Positions 21,159 through 28,452 are shown, counted from the first letter of the stretch. The stretch: DNA of 34,684 nucleotides from an uncultured Actinomycetes bacterium (GCA_903852755.1 CAINRS010000113.1:1-34684), one strand, 5' to 3'. Numbers and translations: made by a program. The notes: generated from the sequence alone by a model not told the origin.

Positions 21159-22154
21159 ATGTGCACGAACTTCAAGCATCCCGCTGCGGTGGACGGCACC
21201 GTCTGCGTCGGCCGGACCATGGAGTTCCCGGACGTGCTGCCGTGGCAGCTCGGCGTGGTGGCCACCGGGGTGTCGTTCACGAGCGGGTCGAGCTCGAACG
21301 GACGGACCTGGACGACACGTCACGGCGTGGTCGGCATGAGCGCCTTCCAACCCCACTGGCTCGCTGACGGACTCAACACCGCCGGGCTGTCGGCGCACCT
21401 GCTCTACATGCCGAACCACTGCACCTACCAGCAGCCGCGCACCGACGGCACCGACATCGGCGCCCTCGAGATCGTGGCGTTCGTGCTCGGCACCTGCGGC
21501 GACGTCGCCGAGGCCCGCACCGCCATCGAGTCGTGCAACGTGGTGTCCTTCACCCCACCGGAGATCCCGGTTCCGCTCCCGCTGCACCTCATCGTCCACG
21601 ACCAGCACTCCTGCATCGTCGCCGAGTTCCACCCCGAGGGCATGCGGGTCCTCGACAACCCCCTGCAGGTCGCCACCAACGCCCCGTACCTCGAGTGGCA
21701 CCTCGAGAACGTCACCAACTACCTGGGACTGTCGCCCTCCAACCCCGCACCGATCGAGGTCGGTGGTGCGACGTTCGCCCCGTCGGGGCAGGGGCAGGGG
21801 TTCCGGGGCCTCCCCGCCGACGAGAACTCGTCGTCGCGGTTCATCCGGCTCTTCGCCAACGTGCACTTCGCCGCCCAGCCGGCCGACGAGCGCCACGCCG
21901 TGATGGACACCATCCGGATCCTCCACGCCTACGACCTGGTCCCGGGCAACGTCGTCGAGGACGTCGGCGGTGGGAAGCTCATGCCGCTCCTCACCATGTG
22001 GTCGACGGTGTGCAACCTCACCGGTGGTCGGTACGCCTACAACACCATCGACGACCCCACCTGGTACGAGATCGACCTGACCGCGGTCGACTTCTCGACG
22101 TCGCGGAACGCAGCCTTCACGACCGGAGGCTGGTTGACCCCGACGACCCCCTGA
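21159..22154 (+). CDS. Choloylglycine hydrolase/penicillin V acylase family protein (linear amide C-N hydrolase)
   Basis: This is an N-terminal nucleophile hydrolase of 331 residues. After removal of Met the second residue, Cys2 (MCTNFKHP), becomes the catalytic N-terminal cysteine. Conserved features are the Arg in CVGRTMEFP, GMNEAGL-like sequence (DGLNTAGLSAHLLY), the Asn in TNAPYLEWHLENVTNY and the Arg in SSSRFIRL. Family members cleave amide bonds of bile salts, penicillin V or acyl-homoserine lactones; the substrate here is unknown. No signal peptide is present, so it is likely cytoplasmic unless exported by another route. GGAG (21148-21151) is 7 bases before the ATG. It follows nrdJ by 12 bases and may share its mRNA. 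Confidence 0.87.
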   Translation: MCTNFKHPAAVDGTVCVGRTMEFPDVLPWQLGVVATGVSFTSGSSSNGRTWTTRHGVVGMSAFQPHWLADGLNTAGLSAHLLYMPNHCTYQQPRTDGTDIGALEIVAFVLGTCGDVAEARTAIESCNVVSFTPPEIPVPLPLHLIVHDQHSCIVAEFHPEGMRVLDNPLQVATNAPYLEWHLENVTNYLGLSPSNPAPIEVGGATFAPSGQGQGFRGLPADENSSSRFIRLFANVHFAAQPADERHAVMDTIRILHAYDLVPGNVVEDVGGGKLMPLLTMWSTVCNLTGGRYAYNTIDDPTWYEIDLTAVDFSTSRNAAFTTGGWLTPTTP

Positions 22155-22155
22155 C

Positions 22156-22192
22156 CGTCGTCCCGGTCGACGACGCGCCGGGCCGGCCGGCG
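22156..22192. terminator. Two adjacent hairpins between convergent genes
   Basis: CGTCGT...ACGACG (22156-22175, 6-bp stem, 8-base loop) is followed directly by CGCCGG...CCGGCG (22176-22192, 6-bp stem, 5-base loop). They fill the gap between the amidase and beta-propeller genes and could end transcription from both sides. No T-tract. Confidence 0.35.
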
Positions 22193-22200
22193 GCCGGGCG

Positions 22201-23403
22201 TCAGCCCACCTCGTCGTAGACGTCGATCGTGCCGGCGTAGCTCGCCACCCACACCCGGCCGGTCGAGTCGTCGTAGCTGATGCCGATCGGGTTGGCACCG
22301 GTGGGGACCTCGTCGAGTTCGCGCATGTCGGAGGTGGCGAGCTTGGTCATGGAGTCCGAGCCGTAGTTCACGACGTACAGCGCCGTGCCGTCGGTGGAGA
22401 TGTCCATCGACCGCGGCTGCGATCCGGTGGACACGTCGGCGACGACCTCGCCGGTGGTGGTGTCGACCTTGGAGACGGTCCCGCCCTTGTTGTTGGTCGA
22501 GTACAGCCACCGCCCGTCGGGGCTCAGCACCACGTGTCGTGGCCCGAGACCGACACCCTCGAGCCAGCGCACGGAGTAGTCCTCCAGCGACACGGCGGCC
22601 ACCTTGGTGTCGCCCATGATCGCCACGTAGGCGGTCCGCCCGTCCGGACTCACGGCGATGCCACGGGGGTAGCGGCCCAGGTCGATGCTCGCGAGCTCCC
22701 GGCCGTCGGAGGTGCTCGACACGGTCAGGTCCCAACTGCACCAGTTGGTCGTGAGCACCCGCCCGTCATCCGGTGTGACCGCGACGTACTTCGGGACCGC
22801 GCCGACGGGCACCACCTGGTCGATCTTCCAGTCGTCGGTGCCGATCCGGTAGAGGTAGCTCGAGGGCACCCCGTCGGCGGGCGTGCACTCGTCGTCACCC
22901 TCCCGGAATCCGGGTCCGTACATCGAGTAGTTCGAGACGTACACGGCCGAGCCGTCGTGCAGGAACGCCGCCTCCACGGGTGCGCCCTGGTACTCGCCCT
23001 CCTTCTGGATGCCGAAGTCGCTCAGGCGCACCCGATCGGGGATGGTCGCCACCAGGTTGCCGTCGGCGTCGTAGGCGGTGACCGTGTGCGTGTACATCAT
23101 GTTCTGCGCCGTCGCGAACCCCGTGCCCGAGGTGACGATCGACTTCGGGGTGATCTCGCCGGCGATGGTGCGGAGCTTGCTCAGCCGTCGTTCGGCGGCC
23201 GGCGGGCCGGGAATCGTCGACGTCGTGGTCGTCTCGGGCACGGTCGTCGTGGTCTCCCCGGTCTCCGGGACGGTGAGCTGGACCGACTCGACCGCCTGCT
23301 CGCCCCGGTCGCCGACGGGGAGCAGCATCACCGCCACGAGGGCGAGCACGGCCACCGTCGCAGCGCCGACGGCCAGGACCTGGGCGCGGCGTTGGGAACT
23401 CAC
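22201..23403 (-). CDS. Membrane-anchored YncE/YVTN-type beta-propeller protein
   Basis: The 400-residue protein starts with a short basic end and one hydrophobic helix (about residues 8-30), then a Thr-rich linker (about 51-66, TTTTVPETTTTSTIPG). The large outer domain has beta-propeller repeats of the YVTN type: AVTPDDGRVLTTN, AVSPDGRTAYVAIMGD, VLSPDGRWLYSTNNKGGTVSKVDTTTGEVV, DISTDGTALYVVNYGS and GISYDDSTGRVWVASY. Cys in DDECTPADG and NWCSWDL could form a disulphide outside the cell. The propeller probably binds a ligand or protein; no catalytic motif is visible. Its GTG start (23403) overlaps the stop of the COQ4-like gene (GTGA), so the two are translationally coupled and may act together. 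Confidence 0.8.
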   Translation of the reverse strand: MSSQRRAQVLAVGAATVAVLALVAVMLLPVGDRGEQAVESVQLTVPETGETTTTVPETTTTSTIPGPPAAERRLSKLRTIAGEITPKSIVTSGTGFATAQNMMYTHTVTAYDADGNLVATIPDRVRLSDFGIQKEGEYQGAPVEAAFLHDGSAVYVSNYSMYGPGFREGDDECTPADGVPSSYLYRIGTDDWKIDQVVPVGAVPKYVAVTPDDGRVLTTNWCSWDLTVSSTSDGRELASIDLGRYPRGIAVSPDGRTAYVAIMGDTKVAAVSLEDYSVRWLEGVGLGPRHVVLSPDGRWLYSTNNKGGTVSKVDTTTGEVVADVSTGSQPRSMDISTDGTALYVVNYGSDSMTKLATSDMRELDEVPTGANPIGISYDDSTGRVWVASYAGTIDVYDEVG

Positions 23404-24365
23404 CAGCAGTGGTGCCCGTCATCCGGGTCGACCGGCGGCCGCACGCCGAAGCGCTCCCTGACCTCGGCCAGTGGCAGCGGTGCGAGTTCGAGGTGGTCGA
23501 CGAGCGAGAAGTCGGCGGTGCAGTCCGCACCCCGGCCCAGCTCCTGTCCGAGCAGTTCGGCGGCGCCGGGGGTCGCCAGGATCCCGGACTCGGCGGCGAC
23601 CGACGGAGCCCGCTCGAACCCGGCCTCGTGGACGACGAGCGACGCGAGCAGGGCGGCGGTGTTGAGCGTCGTGTCCTCTGCAGCCATCTGGAAGGCGCTC
23701 AGGGCGACCTCGCCGGGTCCGGTGGGTTCGATCCCGGCGATCGTGTGGGTCATGTCGTGTCCCACGAAGAAGTGGTTGATCGGCGAGGCCGTGGACCCGG
23801 GCACGGGCAGGCCGTTGCGGGTGTGGAAGTCGATGAACGCACGCCCGAGCGACCCCTCCGGCAGTTCGCCGAGCATCGACAGCCGGGCGGCGAGTTCCGG
23901 TTCGGGACCGTCCGGGACGACGGGTAGGTGCCGGAGGGGTGGCTCGACCCGTTCGGCCAGGGTCGTGTCGAGGAATCTTCGGAAGTCCTCCGCTGCCCGG
24001 GAGGTGCCGACCCGGACCAGGTCCCGGAACACCTCGCGGTCCGGACCGTCGACCCCGAGGGCGTCGAGGTAGCGCTCGACCTGGTCGACCTGCTCCTCGC
24101 CGAGCGGGTGGCGGCACGTCTCGAGCGTCACGAGCAGCCAGTGGAACCGCTCGGCGCTGGCCGGGTCCGACAGCGCGTCGTTGAGCTCGGTGGGGCCCAG
24201 TGGCCGCACCGAGTCGAGTTCGAGGTCCGGCCGGTGCAGCAGGTGCCGGACGATGGATCCGAGCACGGCGAGTTGCTCCTGCTGCGGTCCGTCGGCGACG
24301 TCGATCGCCCCGAGCAGTCCGGCGACCACCGGCAGCACGTCGTCCTCGGCGACTCGGAAGGCCAC
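23400..24365 (-). CDS. COQ4-family-like protein with helical TerB-like N-terminal region
   Basis: The 321-residue product carries the zinc motif of COQ4, HDxxH-x11-E: HDMTH at residues 203-207 and Glu219, with exactly 11 residues between. The flanking GRAFIDFHTRNG ... PINHFFVG and LVVHEAGFERAP suit that helical fold. COQ4 supports ubiquinone synthesis in eukaryotes and some bacteria. The N-terminal half (residues about 1-135) is all-helical and looks TerB-like, with ADG and a second LVTLETCRHPLGEEQVDQVERYLDALG-type repeat; this is inferred. Actinobacteria normally make menaquinone, so a quinone role is uncertain. GTG 24365 has TACCGT 6 bases upstream (leaderless). The gene is coupled to the downstream beta-propeller and divergent from surE. 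Confidence 0.6.
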   Translation of the reverse strand: MAFRVAEDDVLPVVAGLLGAIDVADGPQQEQLAVLGSIVRHLLHRPDLELDSVRPLGPTELNDALSDPASAERFHWLLVTLETCRHPLGEEQVDQVERYLDALGVDGPDREVFRDLVRVGTSRAAEDFRRFLDTTLAERVEPPLRHLPVVPDGPEPELAARLSMLGELPEGSLGRAFIDFHTRNGLPVPGSTASPINHFFVGHDMTHTIAGIEPTGPGEVALSAFQMAAEDTTLNTAALLASLVVHEAGFERAPSVAAESGILATPGAAELLGQELGRGADCTADFSLVDHLELAPLPLAEVRERFGVRPPVDPDDGHHCW

Positions 24366-24371
24366 CCCCGC

Positions 24372-24377
24372 ACGGTA
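24372..24377 (-). promoter_or_regulatory. -10 element for the leaderless COQ4-like gene
   Basis: TACCGT on the minus strand, 6 bases before GTG 24365-24363. Its -35 region would overlap that of the divergent surE promoter around 24391-24400. Confidence 0.5.
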
Positions 24378-24413
24378 GCTGCGCCGTGGTCAGGGATGGT
24401 GGCGCAGCGCCGG

Positions 24414-24419
24414 TACGGT
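24414..24419 (+). promoter_or_regulatory. -10 element for leaderless surE
   Basis: TACGGT ends 6 bases before GTG 24426. No Shine-Dalgarno sequence; a leaderless mRNA fits. Confidence 0.5.
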
Positions 24420-24425
24420 GCCGCC

Positions 24426-25280
24426 GTGAGCCGGATCCTGGTGACCAACGACGACGGCGCGGACGCCGAGGGACTCCACCGGCTCGTCGCAGCCGTGCTC
24501 GACGCCGGCCACGAGGTGGTGGTGGCGGCCCCGTCGTACGACGCGAGCGGATCGGGCGCCAGCATCGGGAACCTCCGGCCCGACCACCGGATTCCGTGCA
24601 GTCGCGTGGAGCTCCCGGGGTCGGCGCTCCGGGACGTCCCGGCCTGGGCGGTCGACGGTCCGCCGGCGTTGTGCGTGCTCGCCGGGGCCCTCGGAGCATT
24701 CGGGGATCGTCCCGATCTGGTCGTCTCGGGGATCAACCCGGGTCTCAACACCGGTCGGGTGGTGCTCTACTCCGGGACCGTGGGGGCCTGCCTGAGCGCC
24801 CAAAACCTGGGTGTGCGGGCGCTGGCGGTCAGCCTGCAGGCCACCGACCCGTGGCGATTCGACACCGCTGCCGCCGTCGCGGTCGAGGTCCTCCCGCTGC
24901 TCGAGGGTGCGCCGGAGCGGACCGTGCTCAACCTCAACGTCCCCGGTCTCGACCGTGGCGAGGTCAGGGGCGTGCGTTGGTGTCGTCTCGCGAGCTTCGG
25001 CGAGGTCCGCGCGGCCTCGGCCGACGTGGCTGACGGCCACCTCCAGATGCGCGTCGCTGCCGTCGACGAGGAGATCCCCGCCGACACCGACTCCGGGGCG
25101 GTGCGGGACGGCTGGGCGGCGCTGACCACCATCGTCGGTGTCGTCGAGGCCTGGCCGGCCGCCGCTGCTCCGTTCGGAGCGGTGTCCGAGCGGTTGGTGC
25201 CGGGCGCACCACTGCACCCGGTGCACCGGGTGGTCGACGCCCACGGACAGGACGCAGTGCTGGTGCCTCGGTCCGACTGA
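24426..25280 (+). CDS. surE: 5'/3'-nucleotidase SurE
   Basis: SurE is a metal-dependent phosphatase acting on nucleoside monophosphates, linked to stationary-phase survival. The 284-residue product starts MSRILVTNDDGADAEG, with the metal ligands Asp9 and Asp10. It continues with AAPSYDASGSGASIG (metal-binding Ser) and VVSGINPGLNTG ... YSGTVGACLSAQNLGV, which contains the Asn ligand and the catalytic region. Long in-frame sequence upstream of 24426 lies in the antisense of the COQ4-like gene and is not coding. The gene has its own -10 and converges on the enoyl-CoA hydratase gene with a 55-base gap. Confidence 0.93.
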   Translation: MSRILVTNDDGADAEGLHRLVAAVLDAGHEVVVAAPSYDASGSGASIGNLRPDHRIPCSRVELPGSALRDVPAWAVDGPPALCVLAGALGAFGDRPDLVVSGINPGLNTGRVVLYSGTVGACLSAQNLGVRALAVSLQATDPWRFDTAAAVAVEVLPLLEGAPERTVLNLNVPGLDRGEVRGVRWCRLASFGEVRAASADVADGHLQMRVAAVDEEIPADTDSGAVRDGWAALTTIVGVVEAWPAAAAPFGAVSERLVPGAPLHPVHRVVDAHGQDAVLVPRSD

Positions 25281-25335
25281 TGGACCGGGTCGGCCGAGGA
25301 TCCGGGAACCGTCGGGGCCGGCCGGGGATCCGAGA

Positions 25336-26061
25336 TCAGTCGGGGAGCATGCCGGCCACGAGCGACTCGAACTCGGCGAGCTCCCGGAGGCGGGCTGCAG
25401 CCACGGCGTCGGCCCGGCCGGCCAGCAGGAGACGACGGGTGGCGAGGAGCGGTTCGAGCGGCAGGGCCCCGATGCGTGCTGCGGTCGAGCGGGCGACGCT
25501 CAGCAGGTCGTCGTCGTCCACAGCGGCGAGCGCGATGCCGTCGGCGACCGCCCGGTCGGCGTCGATCCACGGTTCGCAGAACAGCACCTCGGCGGCTCGC
25601 TGCCACCCGACCACCTGGGGCAGGAGCAGGCTCGCCGAGGCCTCGGTCGTCACGCCCAGGCTGATGAAGGGGACCTTCAGGCGGGCGCTGCGGGCCAGGT
25701 AGACCAGGTCGCAGTGCAGCAGCATGGTCGTGCCGATCCCGACGGCGACCCCGTTGACGGCGGCGACGATGGGTTTGGGGAACGTCTCGAGGCTCGGCAT
25801 GAAGCGCTGGTAGCCGGGTGGCCGGTCCGTGAACGCCGTCGGGTCGGACATCTCACCCAGGTCCTGACCTGCGGAGAAGGCCCGGCCGCGGCCGGTCAGC
25901 AGCACGCAGCGGACGTCGTCGTCGTCGGCGGCGGCGTCGAGGGCCTCGGCCGCCGCGTACCAGAGGTCCTGGTTGAAGGCGTTGAGTGACAGCGGACGGT
26001 CGAAGGTCAGCTCGCGATAGCCGTCGCGCGACTCCACGGCGAGGACCTGGTCGTCGGACAC
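25336..26061 (-). CDS. Enoyl-CoA hydratase/isomerase family protein
   Basis: The 241-residue product has the crotonase fold. The oxyanion hole is formed by GRAFSAGQDL (about 58-68) and NGVAVGIGTTM (about 103-113). The catalytic glutamate is probably Glu140 in LGVTTEASASLLLP, the position used by isomerase-type and ECHDC-type members; the second glutamate of true hydratases is not obvious. It may act on an acyl-CoA in fatty-acid or related breakdown; the substrate is unknown. The start GTG 26061 is preferred over an upstream start at 26106 because the domain begins MSDDQVLAVESRDGY and TACCCT lies 6 bases before it. No other fatty-acid genes are adjacent. Confidence 0.87.
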   Translation of the reverse strand: MSDDQVLAVESRDGYRELTFDRPLSLNAFNQDLWYAAAEALDAAADDDDVRCVLLTGRGRAFSAGQDLGEMSDPTAFTDRPPGYQRFMPSLETFPKPIVAAVNGVAVGIGTTMLLHCDLVYLARSARLKVPFISLGVTTEASASLLLPQVVGWQRAAEVLFCEPWIDADRAVADGIALAAVDDDDLLSVARSTAARIGALPLEPLLATRRLLLAGRADAVAAARLRELAEFESLVAGMLPD

Positions 26062-26067
26062 AGGGGG

Positions 26068-26073
26068 AGGGTA
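26068..26073 (-). promoter_or_regulatory. -10 element for the leaderless enoyl-CoA hydratase gene
   Basis: TACCCT on the minus strand ends 6 bases before GTG 26061-26059. Confidence 0.5.
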
Positions 26074-26080
26074 GTTGCCG

Positions 26081-26126
26081 GCGCCCCTTCCCGATCCACT
26101 CCGCAATGTCCCGGGAAGGGGGGCGC
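26081..26126. other. Long inverted repeat in the divergent intergenic region
   Basis: GCGCCCCTTCCCG (26081-26093) pairs with CGGGAAGGGGGGCGC (26112-26126), 13 pairs with a 2-base bulge. The stem lies just upstream of the hydratase -10, where a -35 or a regulator site would be. Confidence 0.45.
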
Positions 26127-26132
26127 TCGGCG

Positions 26133-26159
26133 GTCGATCGGACCCGCTCTCCGATCGAC
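26133..26159. other. Perfect 10-bp inverted repeat
   Basis: GTCGATCGGA, 7-base spacer, TCCGATCGAC. Being a perfect dyad midway between divergent genes, it could be an operator for a dimeric regulator or an RNA hairpin. Confidence 0.5.
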
Positions 26160-26199
26160 GGGGCCCCTTGGAGGCCGAACACCACGATGCCGCGCAGAG

Positions 26200-26221
26200 A
26201 TCAAGGGAACCTCAAGTGAAC
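26200..26221 (-). promoter_or_regulatory. PHO-box-like direct repeat
   Basis: On the minus strand two 11-base units adjoin: GTTCACTTGAG (26221-26211) and GTTCCCTTGAT (26210-26200). The first matches the published Streptomyces PhoP direct-repeat unit (GKTCAYYYRSG) at 10 of 11 bases, the second at 8. The 11-base period puts both on one DNA face. It lies 101 bases before the VDVDAII-repeat gene and about 140 bases upstream of the hydratase gene. Confidence 0.4.
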
Positions 26222-26309
26222 CTCAGGATTCGCCACAGAACCCGTTCGAGGTCTCGACCGGCGGACCGACGTCGACCGCCGGGGCGTGTCGCAGCGGTGC
26301 AGGATCGGA

Positions 26310-26315
26310 CAGACT
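26310..26315 (+). promoter_or_regulatory. Possible -10 element for the VDVDAII-repeat gene
   Basis: CAGACT ends 7 bases before GTG 26323. It lacks the first T of TAnnnT. No Shine-Dalgarno sequence is seen, so a leaderless start is possible. Confidence 0.3.
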
Positions 26316-26322
26316 CCTCCCG

Positions 26323-27036
26323 GTGGATGCCGAGCCAGACCAGCCGAGCCCGGGGCCCGGGTCCGAGGACGACGACGTCCTGTGGCCGGTCGACGCCGCG
26401 CTGGGAGCAGCGGCCCGTGTCCTGCGGATCGCCGGTGGGTTCGGTCGAGCCGTGGCCTCCGCCCCGCCGACACAGGCGGCGATCGACGTGGTGCGGTCCG
26501 TGACCCGGCCGCTCGCCGAGGAGGGGCAGCGCATCCGGGAGGGCTCGGAGGAGGAGGGGAGCCCAGGAATCGCAGCGGTCGCCCGAGACCTCACTCCGGC
26601 GATCGTCGACGTCGTCGACGTCGACGCGATCGTCGACCAGGTCGACGTCGACGCCCTCATTCGCCGCGTCGACGTGGATGCGATCATCAAGCGGGTCGAC
26701 GTGGACGCGATCATCAAGCGCGTCGACGTGGATGCGATCATCAGCCGTGTCGACGTGGACGCGATCATCCAGCGGGTCGACATCAACGCGATCGTGCAGC
26801 GGGTCGACATGGAGGACCTGATGACCCAGACCGAGCTCGGGTCGATCATCGCCGAGTCGACCAGTGGTGTGGCATCCCAGCTCCTCGACACCGTCCGGAG
26901 CCAGGGGGTGGGCCTCGACGGGTTCGTGTCCAAGTGGGCGAACCGACTGGTTCGTCGAGATCCCTCCGCGCTCCCGTCGGGCCCGCCACTGCTGGTGGAC
27001 CCGCCCCGGGCGCTGCCGTCGGGCGGGAATTCGTGA
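26323..27036 (+). CDS. Protein with eight 9-residue VDVDAIIxR repeats, coupled to an RDD membrane protein
   Basis: I do not recognise a characterised family. The 237-residue protein has an acidic N-terminus, a helical region (LGAAARVLRIAGGFGRAVASAP, then IDVVRSVTRPLAEEGQRIREG), and eight tandem copies of VDVDAI(I/V)xR/Q (residues about 98-169). A helical end follows, with SQLLDTVRSQGVGLDGFVSKWANRLVRRDPSALPSG. Alternating V-D-V-D and A-I-I suggest an amphipathic or solenoid-like structure. There is no signal peptide or clear transmembrane helix. Similar repeats next to RDD domains are known to me only as uncharacterised actinobacterial proteins. Its stop overlaps the RDD gene start (GTGA), so the two are made together; an adaptor for the membrane protein is a guess. 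Confidence 0.7.
   Translation: MDAEPDQPSPGPGSEDDDVLWPVDAALGAAARVLRIAGGFGRAVASAPPTQAAIDVVRSVTRPLAEEGQRIREGSEEEGSPGIAAVARDLTPAIVDVVDVDAIVDQVDVDALIRRVDVDAIIKRVDVDAIIKRVDVDAIISRVDVDAIIQRVDINAIVQRVDMEDLMTQTELGSIIAESTSGVASQLLDTVRSQGVGLDGFVSKWANRLVRRDPSALPSGPPLLVDPPRALPSGGNS
26614..26829 (+). repeat. 27-bp coding tandem repeat, eight units
   Basis: Eight contiguous 27-base units (26614, 26641, 26668, 26695, 26722, 26749, 26776 and 26803) each encode VDVDAIIKR or a variant. Units 3-6 are nearly identical in DNA (GTCGACGTGGATGCGATCAT core), and the outer units diverge, the usual pattern of expansion from the middle. The sites are coding and uninterrupted, so this is not a CRISPR. Confidence 0.95.
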
Positions 27037-27563
27037 CCATCACGACCCCGGCGGACTTCGCCTCCGACGTCTCGCTGCAGGGCCACTACGCCGGGGCCGT
27101 GACACGCACCGCTGCGTTCGCGCTCGACCAGACGGTGGCGACGGTGATCTACGCCCTCGCCACGGCGCTCGTGGCCTGGCTGATCGACCTCGTCGTGAGC
27201 CCCGACTACACGATCGAACCGCACAAGGGCGTCGCCGGCGTGATCTTCGTCCTCTGGCTCTTCGTCTACTACGCCTACCCGTGGTCGGTGAGCGGGAAGA
27301 CCCTCGGCATGGCCGTCCTCGGGATCCGTGTGGTGCAGCGGGACGGTGCTCCGACCACGCCCCGCAGCGGGGTCATCCGTACGCTGGTGCTGCCCATCAC
27401 GTTCCTGACGCTCGGTATCGGATTCCTGCCGATCCTGTTCGGACGGGAACGCAGGGCGCTGCACGACGCCGCCGCCGGGACCGCCGTGGTCTACGACTGG
27501 GACGCGCGCGCCGCCCGGTTGCGGTTCCTCGCCCGCCGCAACACGAGGGAGCGTTCGGCGTGA
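27033..27563 (+). CDS. RDD-family membrane protein
   Basis: The 176-residue product has an RDD domain with three hydrophobic helices: about residues 25-52, 67-85 and 121-136. Conserved polar positions are visible: VTRTAAFALDQTV (the R...D of helix 1), WSVSGKTLGMAVLGIRVV, RTLVLPITF and RRALHDAAAGTAVVYDWD. RDD proteins are of mostly unknown function; some are proposed transporters or regulators of membrane processes. The GTG at 27033 overlaps the stop of the VDVDAII-repeat gene, and its own stop overlaps the next gene (GTGA both times), so all three form one translationally coupled operon. Confidence 0.87.
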   Translation: MTITTPADFASDVSLQGHYAGAVTRTAAFALDQTVATVIYALATALVAWLIDLVVSPDYTIEPHKGVAGVIFVLWLFVYYAYPWSVSGKTLGMAVLGIRVVQRDGAPTTPRSGVIRTLVLPITFLTLGIGFLPILFGRERRALHDAAAGTAVVYDWDARAARLRFLARRNTRERSA

Positions 27564-28408
27564 CCGACCCGACCCTGCAGCGGCCCCACCGGCCCGACAC
27601 CCCGCAGGCGCTGCTCGGCGACCTGCAGGACGTGTGGACCTCGCTCGAGGGACTGCTCGTCTCGCTGGACGACGAGGACTTCGCTGCGCCGACCGCGTGT
27701 CCCGGGTGGACGGTCGCCGATGTCGTGGCCCACGTGGTGGGTACCGAGCTGATGATGGCCGGCGAGCCGGTCCCCGACGTCGAGGTTCCCGACCTGCCCC
27801 ACCTGCGCAACCCCATCGGGCGTGCCAACGAGTCGTGGATCCAGGAACGTCGACCGTGGCCACCGTCCCGACTCGTCGAGGAGTTCAGGTCCGTGATCGC
27901 CCGCCGGACCGCTGAGCTGTCGGACCTGTCCCAGGCCGACGTCGACGCGCCGAGCTGGACGCCTGCGGGCGACGACACGCTCGGTCGGTTCCTCCAGATC
28001 CGGACCTTCGACACCTGGATCCACGAACTCGACATCCGCGACGCCCTCGGCAGCTCCGGTCACGAGTCCGGACCAGCAGCGCTCCGCACGCTCGTCGAGG
28101 TCGGCAACGCGCTCGGCTTTCTCGTCGGCAAGCGGGCCGGCGCCCCGGAAGGTGCCTGGGTCCGCATCGAACTGCCCGGTCCCGAGGCCGCCGCCTTCGA
28201 CGTCGTCGTCGACGGTCGGGCGCAGCTGGTCGACGACCGGCCCGGCGGTGAACCGTCGGTGCTGCTCTCGGCCGGCAGCACCGAGTTCGTGCGTTGCGTC
28301 GCGGGCCGAGTGGACCCGATGGACTCACTCGCCGAGGGCCGCACCACGGTCCTCGGGGACGAGGACCTCGGCCGCCGACTCGTCGCCGCGTTGCCCTACA
28401 CGATCTAG
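27560..28408 (+). CDS. Maleylpyruvate isomerase family mycothiol-dependent enzyme (DinB-like fold)
   Basis: The 282-residue protein has the MDMPI N-terminal four-helix DinB-like domain. Metal ligands are His58 in WTVADVVAHVVG and the pair Asp151/His155 in FDTWIHELDIR, with the spacing of Glu144/His148 in the C. glutamicum enzyme (Asp in place of Glu here). CPGW at 47-50 is typical. A C-terminal alpha/beta domain follows (WVRIELPGPEAAAFDVVVDG). Family members use mycothiol, the actinobacterial thiol, for isomerisation or thiol transfer; the substrate here is not known. The GTG at 27560 overlaps the RDD gene stop. Confidence 0.86.
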   Translation: MTDPTLQRPHRPDTPQALLGDLQDVWTSLEGLLVSLDDEDFAAPTACPGWTVADVVAHVVGTELMMAGEPVPDVEVPDLPHLRNPIGRANESWIQERRPWPPSRLVEEFRSVIARRTAELSDLSQADVDAPSWTPAGDDTLGRFLQIRTFDTWIHELDIRDALGSSGHESGPAALRTLVEVGNALGFLVGKRAGAPEGAWVRIELPGPEAAAFDVVVDGRAQLVDDRPGGEPSVLLSAGSTEFVRCVAGRVDPMDSLAEGRTTVLGDEDLGRRLVAALPYTI

Positions 28409-28443
28409 CCCCCCGGGCCGGCGGCGACCGCCACGGTGTCCTC

Positions 28444-28452
28444 TGGTAGAAT
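28444..28452 (+). promoter_or_regulatory. Extended -10 promoter of carD
   Basis: TGGTAGAAT is an extended -10 (TGnTAnnnT). Transcription would start near 28460, giving a leader of about 33 bases with GAGG (28483-28486) 6 bases before GTG 28493. No good -35 is seen, as is common with extended -10 elements. Confidence 0.5.

Noticed and set aside
25281-25335. Terminator hairpin between surE and the hydratase gene
   Set aside because: Only a GGATCC pair and loosely matching GC arms are present; pairing is too weak to call.
26614-26829. CRISPR or regulatory repeat
   Set aside because: Contiguous 27-base units in frame within an open coding sequence; a protein repeat.
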